From NCBI GenBank assembly GCA_902799345.1, contig CADBZW010000004.1:124001-188000 (forward strand): a DNA stretch of 64,000 nt, given 5' to 3'. The DNA is from an uncultured Bacteroidia bacterium. Its GTDB lineage: Bacteria; Bacteroidota; Bacteroidia; Bacteroidales; F082. A program made the translations under genes and the position numbers. Under the pieces are notes generated by a model, which made no database searches, was not told the origin of the DNA, and worked only from the letters and a program-made list of their open reading frames with translations. Below are positions 8,815-16,567 of the stretch, piece after piece; within the stretch, counting starts at the first letter, position 1; each line of letters starts with the position of its first letter.

Positions 8815-9618
8815 ATGAAACATGTTTTTAAGTATTTGAAAATCATTGTATTTATTGCATTGGTCGTCCTTTCAAGCATTGGCATGGGACAAGAAATCAA
8901 CCATGGAAATCCAAAATACAAGCCAAAAAACCTTGAAGAAGCCGTTTCGCAACTTTCAATTGTCCTTTCCGATTCTACAAAGCAGGAGATATCTTCCATG
9001 ACGGAAAAAGAGTTTGTTGGGATTGCACATCTGTCTTTAGGAATGTGGATTAGAAACGAATGGCGCTTATGGAAAGGAGGAGATTTGGCCGACTATTTCG
9101 AATCTATGGGGATTTTTCATCCCGACGATATGTCAGGTATCATATTAACAAGCTACTATAGAGAACTACAGGGTCAAGAGTGGCAAGTGGATGAACAGGT
9201 ACAGCATTGTAAACAGTTTTGGAACGAGCGGCAAGACTATATCTATAGGCTAGAGAACGATACTGCTTTCGCCCATGCTGAAAAAGAGAGATATGAACAA
9301 CTCAATCGAGAAATGAATGAACGGACAAAAAACCAGTATCCAATAGGCACACAAGTGAGAGCTTGGGTCGATTATTCCATATTAGGATATCGAAGTGAAG
9401 TTGTTGGAGAAATTATAGGGTGGAGGTCAAAACAATCATCTGTGAAATCACGAATAGGGTCTTCCCAAGGGCCACTTGTTACGAGTGAGTTTTTGGAAGC
9501 AAACATTAGGATTATTGAATACAAGGATATTAAAAAGCAAAAAAGAATAGAGCGCTACATCAAAAGACACAATGGCGAAATGTGGGTGAGTGCAAGTTTA
9601 ATCGAACCTATCGAATAA
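8815..9618 (+). CDS. Secreted DUF6794-like protein
   Basis: A 267-residue protein with a signal peptide (hydrophobic 8-23, cleavage near GMGQ). Residues 35-130 carry LEEAVSQL, LSLGMWIRNEWRLWKGGDL and HPDDMSGIILTSYYREL. This matches my recollection of DUF6794, a small domain of unknown function in Bacteroidota. The C-terminal half is Lys/Glu-rich and unassigned. AT-rich composition compared with rpsP and yebC suggests later acquisition. Monocistronic between its own promoter and a convergent gene. Confidence 0.6.
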   Translation: MKHVFKYLKIIVFIALVVLSSIGMGQEINHGNPKYKPKNLEEAVSQLSIVLSDSTKQEISSMTEKEFVGIAHLSLGMWIRNEWRLWKGGDLADYFESMGIFHPDDMSGIILTSYYRELQGQEWQVDEQVQHCKQFWNERQDYIYRLENDTAFAHAEKERYEQLNREMNERTKNQYPIGTQVRAWVDYSILGYRSEVVGEIIGWRSKQSSVKSRIGSSQGPLVTSEFLEANIRIIEYKDIKKQKRIERYIKRHNGEMWVSASLIEPIE

Positions 9619-9659
9619 AAACAACTTGTTTTTAGGCAGTGCCCTTAGTTCATCGTTAT

Positions 9660-10004
9660 TCAGTTTATTTGTCTCAAACACAAACTTTTGAAGAAAACAT
9701 ACGCCTCATTTTTAATGAAATCCCTTTTGATTCGATATGCCTCAACGGCCCTAGGGCTTTCGATTTCAGGACATTCATACACGACATCAAAAGTGGATAC
9801 ATCTATTGTTTTCACATCGACAGGAACATAATGGCCGAGGTCAATCAAACATTCATGCATCGCCTCAACCATAAGAAGGTCAACGGATTGGATTGGATTT
9901 CTTCCTGCCGACACCACTTCTAGAGCAGGTGAATAGTCGCGCAGGAAAGCCGCTGCCATCGGGCCGCAACATGCATCAGTTTCGGTCAATACAAGAATCT
10001 TCAC
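9660..10004 (-). CDS. Degenerate low-molecular-weight phosphatase (ArsC-like)
   Basis: A 114-residue protein whose N-terminus has the LMW tyrosine phosphatase/ArsC layout: strand MKILVLTE, then the loop TETDACCGPMAAAF, then VVSAGRNP. In active members this loop is C-x5-R-S-P-M. Here the catalytic Cys aligns with Thr and the Arg with Cys, so catalysis by the usual mechanism is not expected. The region normally holding the general acid Asp (DP) is also altered, and the protein is shorter than the usual ~140-150 residues. It has a promoter (10024-10031, minus strand). It could be a regulatory or binding pseudoenzyme, or a decaying gene. Confidence 0.6.
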   Translation of the reverse strand: MKILVLTETDACCGPMAAAFLRDYSPALEVVSAGRNPIQSVDLLMVEAMHECLIDLGHYVPVDVKTIDVSTFDVVYECPEIESPRAVEAYRIKRDFIKNEAYVFFKSLCLRQIN

Positions 10005-10023
10005 ACCTTTAATGATTACACTG

Positions 10024-10031
10024 CAAAAATA
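10024..10031 (-). promoter_or_regulatory. -7 element for the LMW-PTP-like gene
   Basis: On the minus strand TATTTTTG, 19 nt upstream of the ATG at 10004; divergent from the yebC promoter. Confidence 0.6.
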
Positions 10032-10092
10032 CGAGAAATCGGCAAAAATGAAGATTTTTAGTCAGAAAATACGCCAATTCAAGGCGATTTAC

Positions 10093-10100
10093 TATTTTTG
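10093..10100 (+). promoter_or_regulatory. yebC promoter -7 element
   Basis: TATTTTTG followed by CAC, 33 nt before the yebC ATG; serves the yebC/cyclase-like pair. Confidence 0.65.
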
Positions 10101-10133
10101 CACCCTAAAAGTAAAAAATCTAAAAATCTAAAT

Positions 10134-10862
10134 ATGGGAAGAGCATTTGAATACCGCAAAGCGGCCAAGCTGAAAAGATGGGGACACATGTCAAGAGTGT
10201 TCCCGAAACTCGGAAAACTGATCACCATCGCTGCCAAGGAAGGCGGTCCTGATCCCGACATGAACCCCAAACTGCGCCAGGCCATCCAAAACGCCAAGGC
10301 CGAGAACATGCCCAAGGACAACATCGATGCCGCCATCAAGCGCGCCACCGATAAGGATGCTGCCAACCTCGTGGAAATCACCTACGAAGGCAAAGGCCCC
10401 TTCGGCATCCAATGCATGGTGGAATGCGCCACCGACAACACCACGCGTACCGTGGCCAACGTGAAGTCGTACTTCAACAAGTGCGGCGGCTCGTTCCTGC
10501 CCATCGGCTCGCTGGAGTTCATGTTCACCCGCAAGGCTGTCTTCGAAATCGAGATGCCTGCCGGCATGGACAAGGACGAACTGGAGCTTGAGCTCATCGA
10601 CTATGGCCTGGACGAAATCGTCACTGAGACCGACGAAGAGGAAGGCACCACCACGACTACCGTCTACACTGCCTGGACCGACTACGGCACCATGCACGAC
10701 GCCCTCGAAGAACGCAAGATCAACATCGTGAAGGCCAACCTGCAGCGTTTCCCCAACCAAACCGTCAGCTTCACCGACGAACAGATGGTGGAAATCGAGA
10801 AGTTCCTTGACAAACTCGACGAAGACGAAGACATCCAAGCTGTCTACACCAACATGGAATAA
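10134..10862 (+). CDS. yebC: YebC/PmpR-family protein
   Basis: A 242-residue YebC family protein (transcriptional regulator or ribosome-rescue-associated factor, cytoplasmic). The start MGRAFEYRKAAKLKRWGHMSRVF is the Bacteroidetes version of the conserved N-terminus, and KAENMPKDNIDAAIKRA is the family signature around residues 60-75. Full length. I start at 10134 because the upstream in-frame codon lies next to the promoter. The next gene follows after 16 nt with a strong Shine-Dalgarno, so the two are co-transcribed. Confidence 0.95.
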   Translation: MGRAFEYRKAAKLKRWGHMSRVFPKLGKLITIAAKEGGPDPDMNPKLRQAIQNAKAENMPKDNIDAAIKRATDKDAANLVEITYEGKGPFGIQCMVECATDNTTRTVANVKSYFNKCGGSFLPIGSLEFMFTRKAVFEIEMPAGMDKDELELELIDYGLDEIVTETDEEEGTTTTTVYTAWTDYGTMHDALEERKINIVKANLQRFPNQTVSFTDEQMVEIEKFLDKLDEDEDIQAVYTNME

Positions 10863-10863
10863 T

Positions 10864-10870
10864 TAAGGAG
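10864..10870 (+). promoter_or_regulatory. Strong Shine-Dalgarno sequence
   Basis: AAGGAGG lies 8 nt before the ATG at 10879. Near-perfect Shine-Dalgarno sites are rare in Bacteroidota, where most genes here have none, so it stands out and fixes the start. Confidence 0.75.
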
Positions 10871-10878
10871 GACTCAAA

Positions 10879-11601
10879 ATGACCGATTGGGAGAAAGAAC
10901 TAGGCGCAAAACTGTCAAAATATTCGGAAGACGAATTCAACTACATCGATACCAAAGACATCACGAGAGCCAACGACATTGATTATGGTTGTTCGGGGGT
11001 GTATATGGAGGCTACCGTCATCTATTTGGAAATCAAGAATCTTCCATATATTCTTAAGGAAAATGGAAGACGTAAGGCAGCGAAAGTCTACACGATGCTG
11101 CACACCGTGATTACCTCTATCGCAAAGAAAACCGGCGCCTTTGTCAACACTCTTTCCCCCAACGCCATCCTAGTTGTTTATCCTGGCAAAGAAGAGGTCA
11201 ACAAAGACGCCGTCAGAGGAGCCATGAGAATCTCCTACGCCCTTAGCGATGCTTTCAAGCACCAGTTTTCAGAGTTTGGTATGGAGTTCTCCATGGGCCT
11301 TGACCACGGCCATATCATGGGCACCAAGAACCTGTCGGACAACAACTACGACTCCATCACCTGGTTTGGCTCTTGCATATACAAAGCCATGCGCATCTGC
11401 AACGAGTGTGCCCGCCCGTTCTATGTCGGCGTATCTGGCTCCATCTACCACAACCTCGACGAGGACCTTCGCATTGCCGAACGCCGCATCCTTGGCATCA
11501 GGAAAAAAGTGGAAATCTGGACCAAGGTATCTTATCAATACGAAAACGTCAAGAAGCACCTGTATCAAACCAACCACAAGATTTCATTTGACGAGGAGTA
11601 A
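10879..11601 (+). CDS. Class III nucleotidyl cyclase-fold protein, probably catalytically altered
   Basis: The 240-residue protein has the order of elements of a class III adenylate/guanylate cyclase domain: ATVIYLEIKNL (first metal strand), TGAFVNTLSPNAILVVYP (second metal loop), FSMGLDHGHIMG, and ITWFGSCIYKAMRICNECA (matching the family's G-x-x-V-N-x-A-x-R helix). The two metal Asp residues are not kept: the first position is Glu (YLEI) and the GD of the second loop is PN. Activity is therefore doubtful. There are no membrane helices or partner domains. It follows yebC by 16 nt with an SD site. Confidence 0.6.
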   Translation: MTDWEKELGAKLSKYSEDEFNYIDTKDITRANDIDYGCSGVYMEATVIYLEIKNLPYILKENGRRKAAKVYTMLHTVITSIAKKTGAFVNTLSPNAILVVYPGKEEVNKDAVRGAMRISYALSDAFKHQFSEFGMEFSMGLDHGHIMGTKNLSDNNYDSITWFGSCIYKAMRICNECARPFYVGVSGSIYHNLDEDLRIAERRILGIRKKVEIWTKVSYQYENVKKHLYQTNHKISFDEE

Positions 11602-11640
11602 TAAATTGCCTTAAAGTCTCGTTTGTTTCCAAAAATCGCA

Positions 11641-11648
11641 TAAATTTG
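11641..11648 (+). promoter_or_regulatory. -7 element for the DUF3078 gene
   Basis: TAAATTTG matches TAnnTTTG, 25 nt before the ATG at 11674. Confidence 0.6.
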
Positions 11649-11673
11649 CATTTGGAAATTTGATTCACTCCCA

Positions 11674-12906
11674 ATGAGATTACAGACTAGGCAGTTTATC
11701 CGTATCTTATTGATTCTCATATCAACGATAGCCGCTTATCCGATTTTCGGGCAAGCGCGCTACCCTTTTATGACGCCCGAAATCGACTCCATTTGCCGCA
11801 ACACGTTGGATTATATCCGCATTAAGCAGACGCTCACCTTACAACAATATGCCATAGACCAAGACGCAGAACACCTGCGCCGCACCATCGACATCCTCAA
11901 CCAACACCTCGAAGAGACCCTTAACGAGCAGCAGATTGTTAACTCGGAATTGGCCGCCATCAACCGCTACCTCGACTCGCTCACGCCCAAGCGTCCCGAC
12001 GGTCCAAGGCCTAAGGAGAACATCATCGACATCCTCAATGAGCGGCTGAGTTTCCACGGCGACTATGGTCTGAACATCAACCAGTTGGCACTTTCAAACT
12101 GGGCGGCTGGCGGCGAAAGCTCTTTCTCGGGCAAGGCCTTCGCCAACTTCACACTCATCGACAGGAAGAAATCTTTCGAGCAGAAGCTGACCGGAGCCTT
12201 CGCCTTCGGCATCTCGCGTTATGCCGACAAACGCATCGAAAAATCGGACGACAAGATTGACCTCGCCTATTACCTGTCGCTCAACAGCAAAAGCCAATGG
12301 AACGTGACCGCAGTGGCCACCTTTAATACACAGTTCGCCAACGGCTACAAATATCCCAACGACTCGACGGTGATCTCCACCTTCTTCGCACCGGCCTACC
12401 TCACCGTTTCGGCAGGTTATTCCTATAAGACCAAAGACGACCGTTTCCAAATCTACATGAGCCCCTTGGCTGGGAAGGTGACCTTCGTGATGAACCAAGC
12501 CTTGGCCGACCAAGGCGCCTTCGGCGTCAAGAAAGGGTATTACGACGAAGAGGGCAATTGGGTGCCTGGCGAGAACGTGGCCCCAGCACTCGGCATCAAC
12601 ATCATCACCAACTATAAGCAACCCATCATCAAAAACATCACCTACACGACGATGCTCAACCTCTTCTACAACTACATCGAACGCCGCGACGACGACCGTC
12701 TGCGCCTCGACGTGAACTGGGAAAACACCTTCCACTTCGTCATCACCAAATACATCTCGACCATACTCTTTGTCCACCTCAAATACGACCACAACACCAC
12801 CTTCCCCGTGTATGAGGAAGTCGACGGCGTGCAAACCGTGGTGGGCCACAAACCCAAGCTCCAATTCAAGGAGTCGTTGGGCATCGCATTCGTACATAAG
12901 TTTTAA
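11674..12906 (+). CDS. DUF3078 outer-membrane protein
   Basis: A 410-residue protein with a signal peptide (ending IFGQA), a helical periplasmic segment at about 50-115, and then a beta-rich region beginning LSFHGDYGLNINQLALSNWAAGGESSFSG. The NWAAGGE motif is the hallmark of DUF3078. Alternating aromatic strands continue to a terminal Phe (AFVHKF), as expected for an outer-membrane barrel. Its role is unknown. It has its own promoter and is followed 9 nt later by rfbD, so the two may be co-transcribed. Confidence 0.85.
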   Translation: MRLQTRQFIRILLILISTIAAYPIFGQARYPFMTPEIDSICRNTLDYIRIKQTLTLQQYAIDQDAEHLRRTIDILNQHLEETLNEQQIVNSELAAINRYLDSLTPKRPDGPRPKENIIDILNERLSFHGDYGLNINQLALSNWAAGGESSFSGKAFANFTLIDRKKSFEQKLTGAFAFGISRYADKRIEKSDDKIDLAYYLSLNSKSQWNVTAVATFNTQFANGYKYPNDSTVISTFFAPAYLTVSAGYSYKTKDDRFQIYMSPLAGKVTFVMNQALADQGAFGVKKGYYDEEGNWVPGENVAPALGINIITNYKQPIIKNITYTTMLNLFYNYIERRDDDRLRLDVNWENTFHFVITKYISTILFVHLKYDHNTTFPVYEEVDGVQTVVGHKPKLQFKESLGIAFVHKF

Positions 12907-12915
12907 ACATTGAAA

Positions 12916-13878
12916 ATGAATATATTAGTCACAGGCTGCAAAGGCCAACTGGGAACAGAGCTACAGAAAATCGCCATTAGCGACACATTGCATCATTGGT
13001 ATTTCACCGATGTCGACACGTTGGACATCTGCAACAAGGCTGCCGTGGAAGAATGCTTCACCCATAACCAGATAGACGTGTGCATCAACTGCGCGGCCTA
13101 CACCGCCGTCGACAAGGCTGAGGACGAACCCGAGCTGGCCATGCTCGTCAACGCCTTTGCGCCTAAAGTGCTGGCTGATGCCTGTTTTAAACACCAAGCG
13201 TTGCTTATACACATATCAACAGACTATGTCTTCGGCGGAGATGCCAACGAGCCATATAAGGTGGATGACACCATCAACCCGCAGTCGGTCTACGGCAGCA
13301 CCAAAGCCGAAGGCGAACGTCTCATCCGAGAGAGCGGCTGCAACTACATGATTGTGCGCACGGCTTGGCTCTACTCCTCGGTGGGCAAGAACTTCGTGAA
13401 GACCATGCTCATGCTGGGCGACACGAAGGACGAAATCAACGTGGTGTCCGACCAAAGAGGCTGTCCCACCTGGGCGCACGACTTGGCCATGGCTCTGGTG
13501 GCATTGCTCAACAAAAACGGCAAGAACGAAGTCCACGAGACCTTCCACTTCACCAACGAAGGACAAATCACCTGGCACGACTTCGCCACCGCCATCATGG
13601 AAATTGGCGGGAAAACATGTAAGGTTAACCCTATAATGACAGACCAATACCCCACCAAGGCGAAAAGACCTGCATATAGTGTACTGGATCTAAACAAGAT
13701 CAAGGAATACGCAGGAATTGAGATACCGGATTGGAGGGAGAGTTTGGTCAAATGTATTGAGGAATTAAACTCTAGATTGCTTCGTTCCTCGCAAATCTCC
13801 GATTCGACGATGCGAAGCGAGTCAATGACGCGAAGCGACGCAAAGCCCCGTAGGGGCGACAGGACATTAAGCAGGTGA
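12916..13878 (+). CDS. rfbD: dTDP-4-dehydrorhamnose reductase
   Basis: Reduces dTDP-4-keto-L-rhamnose, the last step of dTDP-L-rhamnose synthesis for surface polysaccharide. The N-terminal NAD(P) site is GCKGQLGTELQ. The SDR catalytic motif STDYVFGG precedes YGSTKAEGE (Y-x3-K), and TAWLYSS follows. The family is ~285-295 residues; this product is 320. Its last ~25 residues (DSTMRSESMTRSDAKPRRG...) are Ser/Arg-rich and encoded by an intergenic repeat that the frame reads into, so the original stop seems to have been lost. I chose the ATG at 12916 over an upstream TTG. Confidence 0.93.
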   Translation: MNILVTGCKGQLGTELQKIAISDTLHHWYFTDVDTLDICNKAAVEECFTHNQIDVCINCAAYTAVDKAEDEPELAMLVNAFAPKVLADACFKHQALLIHISTDYVFGGDANEPYKVDDTINPQSVYGSTKAEGERLIRESGCNYMIVRTAWLYSSVGKNFVKTMLMLGDTKDEINVVSDQRGCPTWAHDLAMALVALLNKNGKNEVHETFHFTNEGQITWHDFATAIMEIGGKTCKVNPIMTDQYPTKAKRPAYSVLDLNKIKEYAGIEIPDWRESLVKCIEELNSRLLRSSQISDSTMRSESMTRSDAKPRRGDRTLSR

Positions 13879-13933
13879 CGTGAGTCCCTGCCAGCGTGCG
13901 AGAGCCGCTGCACATCAGGTGACGTGAGTCCCT
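13846..13933. repeat. Intergenic palindrome and direct repeats
   Basis: CCCC-GTA-GGGG palindrome (13846-13856) followed by two copies of CAGGTGACGTGAGTCCCT at 13872-13889 and 13916-13933, 44 bp apart. The first part is translated as the tail of rfbD. Confidence 0.75.
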
Positions 13934-13971
13934 ACATCAACAGAACAACAAACGTATAAACATACAACAAT

Positions 13972-15711
13972 ATGGACCCTAAAATCATCGAAAGAGCAAA
14001 ATCGTGGCTCACAGAGCAATATGATGAAGAAACCAGAAAGAGCGTGCAAAACATGCTCGACAACGACCCCAACGAACTCACCGAGAGCTTCTACCGCAAC
14101 CTCGAGTTCGGCACTGGCGGCCTGCGCGGCATCATGGGTGCCGGCACCAACCGCATGAACATCTACACCGTGGCCATGGCAACCCAAGGCTTCGCCAACT
14201 ACATCAAGAAGATGCACCCCGACAAAAAAAACCTCAGCATCGCCATCTCCTACGACGGCCGCAACAACAGCCCCGCCTTCGCCAACGTCACCGCTGACGT
14301 GATGTCGGCCAACGGCATCAAGGTCTACATCTTCGACTAGGTCTACATCTTCGACTGCCTCCGCCCCACCCCAGAGCTTTCGTTCGCCGTGTGCGAGATG
14401 AAATGCGACGCGGGCGTAATGGTCACCGCTTCACATAACCCCAAGGAATACAATGGTTACAAGGCCTATTGGAACGACGGCGGTCAGCTGGTCAGCCCGC
14501 ACGACAAGAACGTCATCGCCGAGGTGGAAAAGATTACCGACCCCTCGATGGTCAACTTCAAGCGCAACCCTGAGCTCATCACCGTCCTTGACGAGAAGTT
14601 CGACGACATCTATTTAGATAAGGTGTACGGCCTCTCCCTCTCGCTCGACCTCATCAAGAAGCACAAGGATATGCGCATTGTCTACACGCCCATTCACGGC
14701 ACGGGTCGCAGACTGGTGCCAGAGATCCTAAAGCGCAAGGGCTTCGAGAACGTCTACTGCGTTGAGGAGCAGATGGTCGTCGACGGCAACTTCCCCACCG
14801 TGAAGTCACCCAACCCCGAGGAGCCTGCCGCCATGGCCTTGGCCGTGAAGAAAGCCCAAGAGGTGAATGCCGACCTCGTCATGGCCACCGACCCTGACGC
14901 CGACCGCGTGGGCATCGCCGTGAAGGACGACAAAGGCGAGTTCATCCTGCTCAACGGCAACCAAACTGGTAGCCTCTTCGTCTACTACCTGCTGACCCGC
15001 TGGAACGAATTAGGCAAACTCACGGGCAAGGAGTTCATAGTGAAGACCATCGTCACCACCGAACTGATCTTCGAGATGGCCAAGAAATACAACGTGGACC
15101 GCTACGATGTGCTGACAGGCTTCAAATACATCGCCGACAAGATCCTGGAGCTCGAAGGCAAGAAACAGTTCATCGGTGGCGGTGAAGAGAGCTATGGCTA
15201 CCTGGCTGGCGACTTCGTCCGCGACAAGGACGCCGTCATCGCCACAAGCATGATTGCCGAGGCCGCTACTTGGGCGGCAGAGCAAGGCAAGACGCTCTAC
15301 CAGCTGCTCATGGACATCTACAAGGAGTTCGGTCTCTATAAGGAAAAACTCGTTTCGTTGACCAAGAAAGGCATCAGCGGCACCGAGGAAATCAAGGCTT
15401 TGATGGCCAAGTTCCGCACTACCCCGCCCACCGTCATCGCTGGCGAGAAGGTCGTCGAAACCCGCGATTACAAACTCCAAGAAGCCAAAGACCTGGCTAC
15501 AGGCAAAGTCACGCCCATCACGCTTCCCAAGAGCGATGTGCTGCAATTCTTCACCGAGAGTGGATCGAAGATCACCATACGTCCTTCGGGCACCGAGCCT
15601 AAGATCAAGTTCTACTTCAGCATGAAAGGCGACGCTACAAATGGCCTCGAAGCCGCCATGAAGGCCCTGGACGCCAAACTCGAGCAAGCTGCCAAAGAGT
15701 TGACTGAATGA
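13972..15711 (+). pseudogene. Phospho-sugar mutase (phosphoglucomutase/phosphomannomutase) with in-frame stop
   Basis: Reads as one ~579-residue alpha-D-phosphohexomutase interrupted by TAG at 14338. The first part holds GTGGLRGIMGAGTNRMN. After the stop, in the same frame, come the catalytic serine loop TASHNPKEYNG, the metal loop DPDADRVG, the sugar-binding GGEESYG and the phosphate-binding RPSGTEPKIKFY. The stop lies in an exact 16-nt duplication: GTCTACATCTTCGACT occurs at 14323-14338 and again at 14341-14356, an 18-bp tandem duplication adding VYIFD plus TAG. Removing one copy restores KVYIFDCLRPTP. It would interconvert hexose 1- and 6-phosphates. Either a recent inactivating mutation or an assembly error. 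Confidence 0.85.
14323..14358 (+). repeat. 18-bp tandem duplication creating a TAG stop
   Basis: Two consecutive 18-nt units starting GTCTACATCTTCGACT; the first ends AG (giving the stop), the second GC (the normal Cys codon start). Confidence 0.9.
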
Positions 15712-15732
15712 CGAATAACTCAACAAGGAAAG

Positions 15733-15759
15733 AGCGGAAAAATATTTTTCCGCTTTTTT
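15733..15759 (+). terminator. Terminator after the mutase gene
   Basis: Perfect 11-bp palindrome AGCGGAAAAAT/ATTTTTCCGCT followed by T residues, 22 nt after the stop. Confidence 0.85.
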
Positions 15760-15782
15760 CTTGCTCGTATCGAAAAAATGCC

Positions 15783-15790
15783 TACTTTTG
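15783..15790 (+). promoter_or_regulatory. tRNA promoter -7 element
   Basis: TACTTTTG with TTG at 15761-15763 (19-nt spacing), 13 nt before the tRNA 5' end. Confidence 0.75.
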
Positions 15791-15803
15791 CACCCCGAAT
15801 GAT

Positions 15804-15877
15804 GGCGGGATAGCTCAGCAGGTTAGAGCGTCGGATTCATAACCCGGAGGTCTCGAGTTCAATTCTCGATCCCGCTA
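15804..15877 (+). tRNA. tRNA-Met (CAT)
   Basis: A 74-nt cloverleaf: acceptor GGCGGGA (15804-15810) pairs with TCCCGCT (15870-15876), D stem GCTC/GAGC, anticodon loop TTCATAA with CAT at 15838-15840, and T stem TCGAG/CTCGA with loop TTCAATT. CCA is not encoded (ACTA follows), as usual in Bacteroidota. The first pair is G-U, not the C-A mismatch of an initiator, so it is the elongator Met tRNA; a tRNA-Ile2 with lysidine cannot be fully excluded. The innermost anticodon-stem pair is mismatched (A/C). Confidence 0.93.
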
Positions 15878-15884
15878 CTAAATG

Positions 15885-15919
15885 AGAACAAGGCCCAAAG
15901 CGGTCTTGTTCTTTTTTTG
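15885..15919 (+). terminator. tRNA terminator
   Basis: GAACAAG...CTTGTTC stem with a GCC/GGT extension, then seven T. Confidence 0.85.
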
Positions 15920-15967
15920 TAATGAAAAATAAATCTGGTTTTAGTGGCCATCCAATAAGAAAACCAC

Positions 15968-15975
15968 TATATTTG
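15968..15975 (+). promoter_or_regulatory. -7 element for the SH3 lipoprotein gene
   Basis: TATATTTG, 25 nt before the ATG at 16001. Confidence 0.6.
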
Positions 15976-16000
15976 CGGCAACAATTCAAAACGAAGTCAG

Positions 16001-16567
16001 ATGAAAATAATAGCATACATCGCCTTGTTATTGTTCAGCCTTAGTATGATGGCTGCCTGCGGAGGAAGAAAAACAGCTGACACGAAAGAACCTGATACAG
16101 AGTCAACGCTTATCGACACCTTGGATGTACAACCTGAGCCTATGCAACAGACGCCACAACATGTCGACAACTACCATGGCATCATTCCCGCTTCGGTGGA
16201 CACGATGCTTATGGTGATTGACCGTCAAGGCGAGGTGCTGGGCCGTTGGGGCAGCACCAACGCAAGCATATATACCGTAGTTGTTCAAGACGATGTGGAA
16301 ATACCAAAGATTGGCAACAAAATCGTCACTTTCCGCGCCAAGGACGGCAAAGGTGTTCTTTACACAAAACGAACGCACGTGAACATCCGCCAGCAACCCG
16401 ACTTGAATTCCACCGTGATTTGCCAGATCTCAAATGATAAAAACTGCATTCCTGAGACCTATCCATGCTTGGGAAAGACAGACGAATGGTATAAAATCAA
16501 CGTGAATGGCAAAATCGGCTATGTCCGCCACGACCTTGTGGAATGGGACGGCATGGATACCTTCTAA
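16001..16567 (+). CDS. SH3-domain lipoprotein
   Basis: A 188-residue protein with a lipoprotein signal peptide (hydrophobic 3-18, lipobox MMAAC, lipidated Cys20). A polar Thr/Asp/Gln-rich linker follows, then a C-terminal bacterial SH3-like fold (THVNIRQQPDLNSTVICQI, then EWYKINVNGKIGYVRHDLVEW). SH3b domains usually bind peptidoglycan or protein ligands, so this is probably a cell-envelope protein. The specific role is unknown. It ends tail-to-tail with the AtoE gene, overlapping by 4 nt. Confidence 0.8.
   Translation: MKIIAYIALLLFSLSMMAACGGRKTADTKEPDTESTLIDTLDVQPEPMQQTPQHVDNYHGIIPASVDTMLMVIDRQGEVLGRWGSTNASIYTVVVQDDVEIPKIGNKIVTFRAKDGKGVLYTKRTHVNIRQQPDLNSTVICQISNDKNCIPETYPCLGKTDEWYKINVNGKIGYVRHDLVEWDGMDTF

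Noticed and set aside
9639..9923. 94-codon plus-strand ORF opposite the LMW-PTP-like gene
   Set aside because: No promoter or recognisable motif, whereas the minus strand has a promoter and the phosphatase fold pattern.
10879..11601. Pycsar-type uridylate cyclase defence system
   Set aside because: The metal-binding Asp residues are lost and no adjacent TM or TIR effector is present; the neighbour is yebC.
14338..14340. TAG as a recoded (pyrrolysine or read-through) codon in the mutase
   Set aside because: The stop is explained completely by the 18-bp tandem duplication; the active-site motifs are unaffected and no recoding signal was seen.
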